Positions 14,850 through 19,590 of a stretch of 19,590 nt of DNA are shown in pieces. Below the pieces are notes generated by a model. It did not search any database. It was not told the origin of the DNA and saw nothing but the letters and a program-made list of their open reading frames with translations. The stretch covers positions 7,685 to 27,274 of the forward strand of contig JAJXDX010000001.1 of NCBI GenBank assembly GCA_021640185.1, written 5' to 3'. The first letter of the stretch is position 1. Every line of letters begins with the position of its first letter. Origin of the DNA: Oscillospiraceae bacterium. GTDB lineage: Bacteria; Bacillota; Clostridia; Oscillospirales; Acutalibacteraceae. A program made the translations under genes and the position numbers.

Positions 14850-17717
14850 ATGACCATGACCCAAAGATCGGCTGCCGGGCGGGCGCTCGGCGCGGCACTG
14901 GCGCTGGCGATCTGCCTGTCGCCCTGCACGCTGCTGCCCGCCGCCGCGGCAGAGACCGCTGCGGAGAACACGTCGGCGCAAAACGCATCGGAAAACGCTG
15001 CCGATGCGACGGACTACGCCGCCTATCGCGCCCGGCACGCGCTGACGCTGTGCGGGCAGGAGGTGGTGCTCGATGCCGCCGCGCCGTCCGCCGCGCAGGA
15101 TGCTTCGCCCGTTTTTGACGAGGGGCGGCAGACGACCGTCCTGCACACCGGAGAAGAAAGCACCGTCAGCTGGCGCTTCACCGTCCCGCAGGACGGCAGC
15201 TATGCCGTGCAGCTGACGTACCTGCCGCTGGAAGGCTCCGGCGCCACCGTCACGCGCAGATTGCTGCTCGACGGCGCGCTGCCCTTCGACGAGGCATATA
15301 ATTTGGAATTTTCCCGCGTCTACCACGACGCCGAAAGCCGCCGCCGCGACCGGCTGGGCAACGATGTCCGCCCCGCGCAGGAGGAGCTTTCCGTCTGGCA
15401 GACCGTGACCATAACCGATAGCTTGGGCTATTTCGGCGATCTGTATCTGGATCTGACGGCAGGGGAGCACGAGCTGACCTTGGCCGCGGTCTGCGAGCCG
15501 ATGGCCATCGCCGAGATCCGCCTGCGCTCGGTCCATACAGAGGTGCCCGCCTATGCCGATGTCTTGGCGGAGCGCACGGCCGCCGGGGCGCAGCCCGTCA
15601 CCGGCTATCTGGAGGACGGCATCCGCGTCATCGAGGCGGAGGACAACACCTCCCGTTCCGACCTGACCATGTACGCCGTCAGCGATAACACCTCGGCGGC
15701 GAACAGCCCGTATGACTACCGCCTGTCGCGGCTCAACACCGTCGGCGGCACCAAATGGCAGGACGCCGGACAGTGGATCGGCTGGACGGTCGACGTCCCG
15801 GCGGACGGCTTCTATCATCTGGGCTGGCGCTATAAGCAGAATTTCGTGCGCGACGTCACCGTCACGCGTGCCCTGACGATCGACGGGCAGTTCCCGTTCG
15901 CCGAGGCGGCGCAGATCACCTTCGCTTACGACTCGCGCTTTCGCGTGGAATTGGCCGGCGGGGACGAGCCCTACCGCTTTTATCTCACGGCCGGCAAGCA
16001 CGAGATCCGGATGCAGGTCGTGCTGGGCGAATTGGCCGAGCGGATGACGAAAGCCGCCTCGGCGCTGTCCGCGCTCAATACCGTCAACTGGGATCTGCTC
16101 ACGTTCTTCGGCTCCTCGCCGGACATCTACAAAAGCTATCAGATCGCCGAGCAGCTGCCGCAGGTCGTGGCGGCGCTGAGGGAGCAGCAAACAGCGCTGG
16201 CCGAGCTTGCCCAAAGCTGGGAGTCCATGACGGGCGAAACGGACGCGAACGTGTCGCAATTGACGCAGATGGCGCTGCGTCTGGAACGCATGGTGGAGGA
16301 CCCGGACGAGATCCCGTCCCTCTACAGCGCCTTCAAGGACGATTTGAGCAGTCTCGGCGACCTGATCGCCAACGCCCGCAGCCAGCCGCTGCTGCTCGAT
16401 TATCTGTTCTTGGCCGAGGAGGGCGCGGCGCTGCCGCGGGCGAACGTTTCGTTCTTCTCCTCGCTCAAATACGGTTTTTTGCGCTTCCTGTCCTCGTTCT
16501 TCAGCGATTATAACGTCATCTCCGTCTCGGAAGACGGGACGGAACCGATCACGGTGTGGATCGGCAACGGCCTGACCGGCGGGCGCGATCAGGCGCAGGC
16601 GCTCAGCCAGCTGATCACGCAGAACTTCACCGCCCGGCAGGGCATCGCCGTGGATCTGCAGCTCGTCCCTGCGGGCACGATCCTGACGGCGACCATGGCG
16701 GGCGTCGGTCCGGATGTCGCCCTGCAGGTCGGCGGCAGCGATCCGGCGAACTACGCCATGCGCCACGCCGTGGCGGATCTGTCCGCCATGCCCGGCATCG
16801 ACGGGGTGCTGTCGCGCTTCTCCCCGGCGGCGTACGAAGGGTTCCGTTATCTCGGCGGGCTGTACGCCCTGCCGGAAACGATGAGCTTCCCGATGCTGTT
16901 CTACCGCACGGACATCCTGTCCCAGCTGGGCATCCAGATCGAGGATCTGCACACGTGGGACGACATCGTCGGCATTTTGCCGATCCTGCAGCGCAAGTAC
17001 ATGAATTTCGCCCTTCCGGCCAGCTTCAACAGCTATCTGCTGTTTTTGTACCAAAACGGCGGCCGCCTGTATGACGATGCCGGTCTGCACAGCGCCTTGG
17101 GCGAAAAAGAGGCGTTGGACGCCTTCGCGACGTATATGCAGTTTTATACCGATCACGGCACGCCGTATACCTATCAGTTCGAGATGCGCTTCCGCACCGG
17201 CGAGATCCCGATCGGCATCTCGGATTACACCTCCTACAATCTCCTGCAGATCTCCGCGCCGGAGATCGGCGGCAAATGGGGGATGACGACCGTGCCGGGC
17301 AGGAAGGATCACAGCGCCCCGGCCTCCGGCGCGGGCTGCGTGCTGATGGAGGCCAGCCGGCAAAAGGAAGCGGCTTGGGCCTTCATGACGTGGTGGACGG
17401 ACGAAGAGGCACAGTATCAGTTCGGCCGGGAGCTGGAAAGCGTCATGGGTGCGGCGGCACGCTATAACACCGCCAACCTCGCGGCGCTGCAGCGCCTGCC
17501 GTGGCAGGCGAAGGACCGCACCGCGCTGCTCGAGCAGATCTCGCTGCTGCGCGGCGTGCCGGAGGTGCCGGGCGGCTATATGTCGTCGCGCGACGTCACG
17601 TTCGCGCTGCAGCGGGTGTACAATAATTCGCTGGATGCACGCGCCACGCTGCTCGGCTACGTCAGCCAGATCGATGAAGAGATGCAGCTCAAGAGAGAGG
17701 AGTTCGGGCTGGAATGA
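14850..17717 (+). CDS. Large extracellular solute-binding protein with N-terminal CBM-like domains
   Basis: The 955-residue product has a signal peptide (about 1-32, ending in an Ala-rich site). The two cysteines near its end (AIC, SPC) do not fit a lipobox, so it may not be lipidated. Two carbohydrate-binding-like beta-sandwiches follow: about 60-230 (TVSWRFTVPQDGSYAVQLTY, then AGEHELTL) and about 255-395 (VIEAEDN, then WIGWTVDVPADGFYHLGWRY, AGKHEIRM). A helical segment lies at about 395-530. The family 1 solute-binding fold runs from about 563 (ITVWIGNGLTGGRDQAQALS, GVGPDVALQVGGSDPANY) to the C-terminus. Similar fused, roughly 950-residue binding proteins occur beside LplB/YtcP-like permeases in Bacillota. 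The ATG at 14850 was chosen because GGAG (14841-14844) lies 5 bases away and a signal peptide follows. A GTG at 14748 would overlap the previous stop but would put the stem-loop inside the gene. It overlaps the permease gene by four bases (ATGA). Confidence 0.83.
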   Translation: MTMTQRSAAGRALGAALALAICLSPCTLLPAAAAETAAENTSAQNASENAADATDYAAYRARHALTLCGQEVVLDAAAPSAAQDASPVFDEGRQTTVLHTGEESTVSWRFTVPQDGSYAVQLTYLPLEGSGATVTRRLLLDGALPFDEAYNLEFSRVYHDAESRRRDRLGNDVRPAQEELSVWQTVTITDSLGYFGDLYLDLTAGEHELTLAAVCEPMAIAEIRLRSVHTEVPAYADVLAERTAAGAQPVTGYLEDGIRVIEAEDNTSRSDLTMYAVSDNTSAANSPYDYRLSRLNTVGGTKWQDAGQWIGWTVDVPADGFYHLGWRYKQNFVRDVTVTRALTIDGQFPFAEAAQITFAYDSRFRVELAGGDEPYRFYLTAGKHEIRMQVVLGELAERMTKAASALSALNTVNWDLLTFFGSSPDIYKSYQIAEQLPQVVAALREQQTALAELAQSWESMTGETDANVSQLTQMALRLERMVEDPDEIPSLYSAFKDDLSSLGDLIANARSQPLLLDYLFLAEEGAALPRANVSFFSSLKYGFLRFLSSFFSDYNVISVSEDGTEPITVWIGNGLTGGRDQAQALSQLITQNFTARQGIAVDLQLVPAGTILTATMAGVGPDVALQVGGSDPANYAMRHAVADLSAMPGIDGVLSRFSPAAYEGFRYLGGLYALPETMSFPMLFYRTDILSQLGIQIEDLHTWDDIVGILPILQRKYMNFALPASFNSYLLFLYQNGGRLYDDAGLHSALGEKEALDAFATYMQFYTDHGTPYTYQFEMRFRTGEIPIGISDYTSYNLLQISAPEIGGKWGMTTVPGRKDHSAPASGAGCVLMEASRQKEAAWAFMTWWTDEEAQYQFGRELESVMGAAARYNTANLAALQRLPWQAKDRTALLEQISLLRGVPEVPGGYMSSRDVTFALQRVYNNSLDARATLLGYVSQIDEEMQLKREEFGLE

Positions 17718-18661
17718 CCACAAGGACCACCCCCGTCCGTCCGTGGACGGAGCGCCTGCGCGCCGATACGCGCCACACCCTGCGCGAGATCCGGCGCCAC
17801 CGGGCGCACTACGCCTTCATGGTGCCCTATGCCGTGCTCTTCATCGCGTTCACGCTGCTGCCGGTGATCATGGCGATGTACCTCAGCTTCACCTCGTTCA
17901 ATTTGCTCGAAGCGCCGGTGTGGCAGGGGATGCGCAATTACTACCGTCTGTTCCTCAATGACGACGTGTTCCTCATCGCGTTCAAAAATACCGTCATCAT
18001 GGCCTGCATCATCGGCCCGGTGGGGTATGCGCTCTCATTCCTGTTCGCGTGGCTGATCAACGAATTGACGCATTTCATGCGCGTCATCTTCACGATCATC
18101 TTTTACGCGCCGTCGCTGGCCGGCGGTATGCTCACGATCTGGGCGCTGTTCTTCAGCGGCGATTCCACGGCCTTCGTCAACGGTACGCTGCTGCGGCTCA
18201 ACCTGATCACGGAGCCGATCGTCTTTTTCCAAAACACCGGCTACATGATGCCGCTCGTCATCATCGTCAGCCTGTGGATGAGCCTCGGCACGACGTTTTT
18301 GTCGTTCATCGCCGGCTTTCAGGGCGTCGATAAGCAGTATTACGAGGCCGCGGCCATCGACGGGCTGCGCAACCGCTGGCAGGAGCTGTGGTTCATCACC
18401 CTGCCGCTGCTGCGCCCGAACCTGCTGTTCGGCGCGGTGATGAGCATCACCTCGGCGTTCTCCGTCGGCAGCGTGTCCACGGCGCTGTGCGGCTTCCCCA
18501 GCACGGAATATGCCGTGCACACCCTGATGAACCATCTGGAGGATCACGGCACGATCCGGTACGAGATGGGCTATGCCTGTGCGATCGCCACAGTACTGTT
18601 TTTGATGATGCTGCTGTCGAACATGGCGATCCAGCGGCTGCTGCGAAAGGTGGGCGAGTGA
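17714..18661 (+). CDS. CUT1 sugar ABC transporter permease (LplB/UgpA-like)
   Basis: The 315-residue inner-membrane protein has about six transmembrane segments: YAFMVPYAVLFIAFTLLPVI, NTVIMACIIGPVGYALSFLF, TIIFYAPSLAGGMLTIWALF, MPLVIIVSLWMSLGTTFLSF, FGAVMSITSAFSVGS and ATVLFLMMLLSNMAI. The cytoplasmic EAA loop YYEAAAIDGLRNRWQELWF (from Y209-Y210, with E211, D216 and G217) docks the ATPase and is canonical for binding-protein-dependent permeases. It forms a heterodimer with the next gene product. Its ATG overlaps the stop of the binding-protein gene (ATGA), which points to translational coupling and supports that protein as its main partner. No ATPase is encoded here; a shared MsmX/UgpC-like ATPase elsewhere is the usual arrangement in Bacillota. 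Confidence 0.92.
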   Translation: MTTRTTPVRPWTERLRADTRHTLREIRRHRAHYAFMVPYAVLFIAFTLLPVIMAMYLSFTSFNLLEAPVWQGMRNYYRLFLNDDVFLIAFKNTVIMACIIGPVGYALSFLFAWLINELTHFMRVIFTIIFYAPSLAGGMLTIWALFFSGDSTAFVNGTLLRLNLITEPIVFFQNTGYMMPLVIIVSLWMSLGTTFLSFIAGFQGVDKQYYEAAAIDGLRNRWQELWFITLPLLRPNLLFGAVMSITSAFSVGSVSTALCGFPSTEYAVHTLMNHLEDHGTIRYEMGYACAIATVLFLMMLLSNMAIQRLLRKVGE

Positions 18662-18664
18662 TCC

Positions 18665-19534
18665 GTGAACGTCGGTGAGTTGATCATCAAAAAGCGCGTG
18701 TCCCGCTCCAAGGGCGGCGACGTCGTGCTGCTGCTGTTTCTGCTGCTCGTCGGTGCACTGATGCTGCTGCCGATGGTGTATGCCGTGTCGTCCTCCGTCA
18801 AGCCGAACAGCGAGCTTTGGCTGTTCCCGCCCCGCTTTTTCGCCAAGCACCCCACCGGGCGCAACTACCGCGATCTGCTGACGCTGCTGTCCACGTCGTG
18901 GGCGCCGTTCTCGCGGTATGTGTTCAACACCGTGTTCATCACGGCGGCCGGCACGGCGGGGCATATCCTGATCGCGTCGATGTGCGCCTATCCGTTGGCG
19001 ATGTACCGTTTCCCGGGATCTGGCGCGTTTTTCACCCTCGTGCGCACGTCGCTGATGTTCAGCGGCGCGGTCACGGCGATCCCCGGCTTCATCGTGGTGT
19101 CGCGGCTGCATCTGCTCGATACCTATGCCGCGGTGATCCTGCCGGCGGTCGGCGGCACGCTGGGGCTGTTCCTGATGAAGCAGTTCATGGAGCAGACGGT
19201 GCATCCCGCCGTGCTGGAGAGCGCGTCGATGGACGGCGCCGGCGAATATTGCAAATTCGTGCATATCGTCATGCCGATGGTCAAGCCCGCATGGCTGACG
19301 CTGATGATCTTTTCGGTGCAGACGCTGTGGAACACCGGCAGCACGCCGTATATCTACAGCGAGCAGCGCAAGACTCTGTCCTATGCGATGAGCCAGATCT
19401 CCGCAGCGGGCGTGGCACGCGCCGGCGTGGGCGCGGCGGTGTCGGTGCTGATGATGCTCATGCCGCTGCTGGTGTTCATCGTCACACAGTCGAACATAAT
19501 CGAAACGATGTCCCCCTCGCGCATGAAGGATTGA
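18665..19534 (+). CDS. CUT1 sugar ABC transporter permease (YtcP/UgpE-like)
   Basis: The 289-residue inner-membrane protein is the second half of the permease heterodimer. Its first membrane segment (VVLLLFLLLVGALMLLPMVY) is followed by the family VSSSVKPNSELWLFP motif. Later membrane segments lie near YVFNTVFITAAGTAGHILIA, LMFSGAVTAIPGFIVV, LPAVGGTLGLFLM and VSVLMMLMPLLVFIV. The EAA loop is a variant, LESASMDGAGEYCKF (from L184, with D190 and G191), as is common for this partner. The start is a GTG at 18665, three bases after the previous stop. AAGGTGG about 9 bases upstream, inside the previous gene, serves as the ribosome binding site; no ATG occurs before the first membrane segment. It ends with TGA at 19532-19534. 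Confidence 0.9.
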   Translation: MNVGELIIKKRVSRSKGGDVVLLLFLLLVGALMLLPMVYAVSSSVKPNSELWLFPPRFFAKHPTGRNYRDLLTLLSTSWAPFSRYVFNTVFITAAGTAGHILIASMCAYPLAMYRFPGSGAFFTLVRTSLMFSGAVTAIPGFIVVSRLHLLDTYAAVILPAVGGTLGLFLMKQFMEQTVHPAVLESASMDGAGEYCKFVHIVMPMVKPAWLTLMIFSVQTLWNTGSTPYIYSEQRKTLSYAMSQISAAGVARAGVGAAVSVLMMLMPLLVFIVTQSNIIETMSPSRMKD

Positions 19535-19535
19535 C

Positions 19536-19590
19536 GTGTCCCCCCCGTCGGCCCAGGTGGAGCGGAGAACGGTCGGCGGCGGAGAACAGG
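19536..19590 (+). CDS. Possible start of a further operon gene (partial)
   Basis: A GTG at 19536, one base after the permease stop, is preceded by AAGGA (19526-19530) with 5 bases between, and the frame stays open to the window edge. The 18 visible residues begin MSPPSAQVERRTVGG. They are low complexity and match no family that can be named. Another hydrolase gene would fit the context, but this is a guess and the true start may lie beyond the window. Confidence 0.3.
   Translation, partial: MSPPSAQVERRTVGGGEQ

Noticed and set aside
9568..14988. Minus-strand open frame of about 1800 codons opposite the surface-protein gene
   Set aside because: It spans parts of three plus-strand genes, has repetitive Arg/Asp/His/Ala-rich text mirroring the sense repeats, and no start context.

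Overview
The window looks like an accessory carbohydrate-utilisation locus from a high-G+C, Gram-positive gut-type member of the Bacillota (Clostridia; an Oscillospiraceae-like lineage is a guess). Evidence for Gram-positive: strong AAGGAGG-type ribosome binding sites, sigma-A-like promoters, the N-terminus of a SipW-dependent surface protein, a lipobox lipoprotein, a sortase-type SPVTGD tail and CUT1-type ABC transport genes. No rRNA, tRNA, CRISPR array, transposase or integrase was seen.

Layout. Positions 1-61 (minus strand) hold only the start of a SipW-dependent signal peptide protein that runs off the left edge. Positions 62-718 are intergenic. They contain that gene's promoter, lying between two near-identical 24-bp inverted repeats, then a strong orphan terminator, and then a probable promoter for the rightward operon. 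From 719 to 19534 all genes lie on the plus strand with short gaps or overlaps: a GH106-like glycoside hydrolase (719), a GH78-like alpha-L-rhamnosidase-type enzyme (3574), a secreted GH140/DUF4038-type enzyme (6027), a lipoprotein solute-binding protein (8596), a 1517-residue wall-anchored protein of alternating discoidin-like and cadherin-like domains (10198), a strong intercistronic stem-loop (14775-14828), a solute-binding protein fused to N-terminal carbohydrate-binding-like domains (14850), and two CUT1 permeases (17714, 18665). A further gene may begin at 19536.

Working model (inference). The secreted GH140-like enzyme and the wall-anchored protein bind and trim a rhamnose-rich polysaccharide outside the cell. 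One or both binding proteins deliver oligosaccharides to the permease pair, which must borrow an ATPase encoded elsewhere. The GH106-like and GH78-like enzymes show no signal peptide and would remove rhamnose (or related sugars) inside the cell. The combination of GH106, GH78 and GH140 types recalls rhamnogalacturonan-II breakdown in Bacteroides, here in a Gram-positive ABC-transporter setting.

The most unusual signals are the inverted repeats around the SipW-gene promoter (a candidate phase-variable switch), two different solute-binding proteins sharing one permease pair, a recent internal duplication in the giant surface protein, and a frame ambiguity at the start of the first hydrolase.
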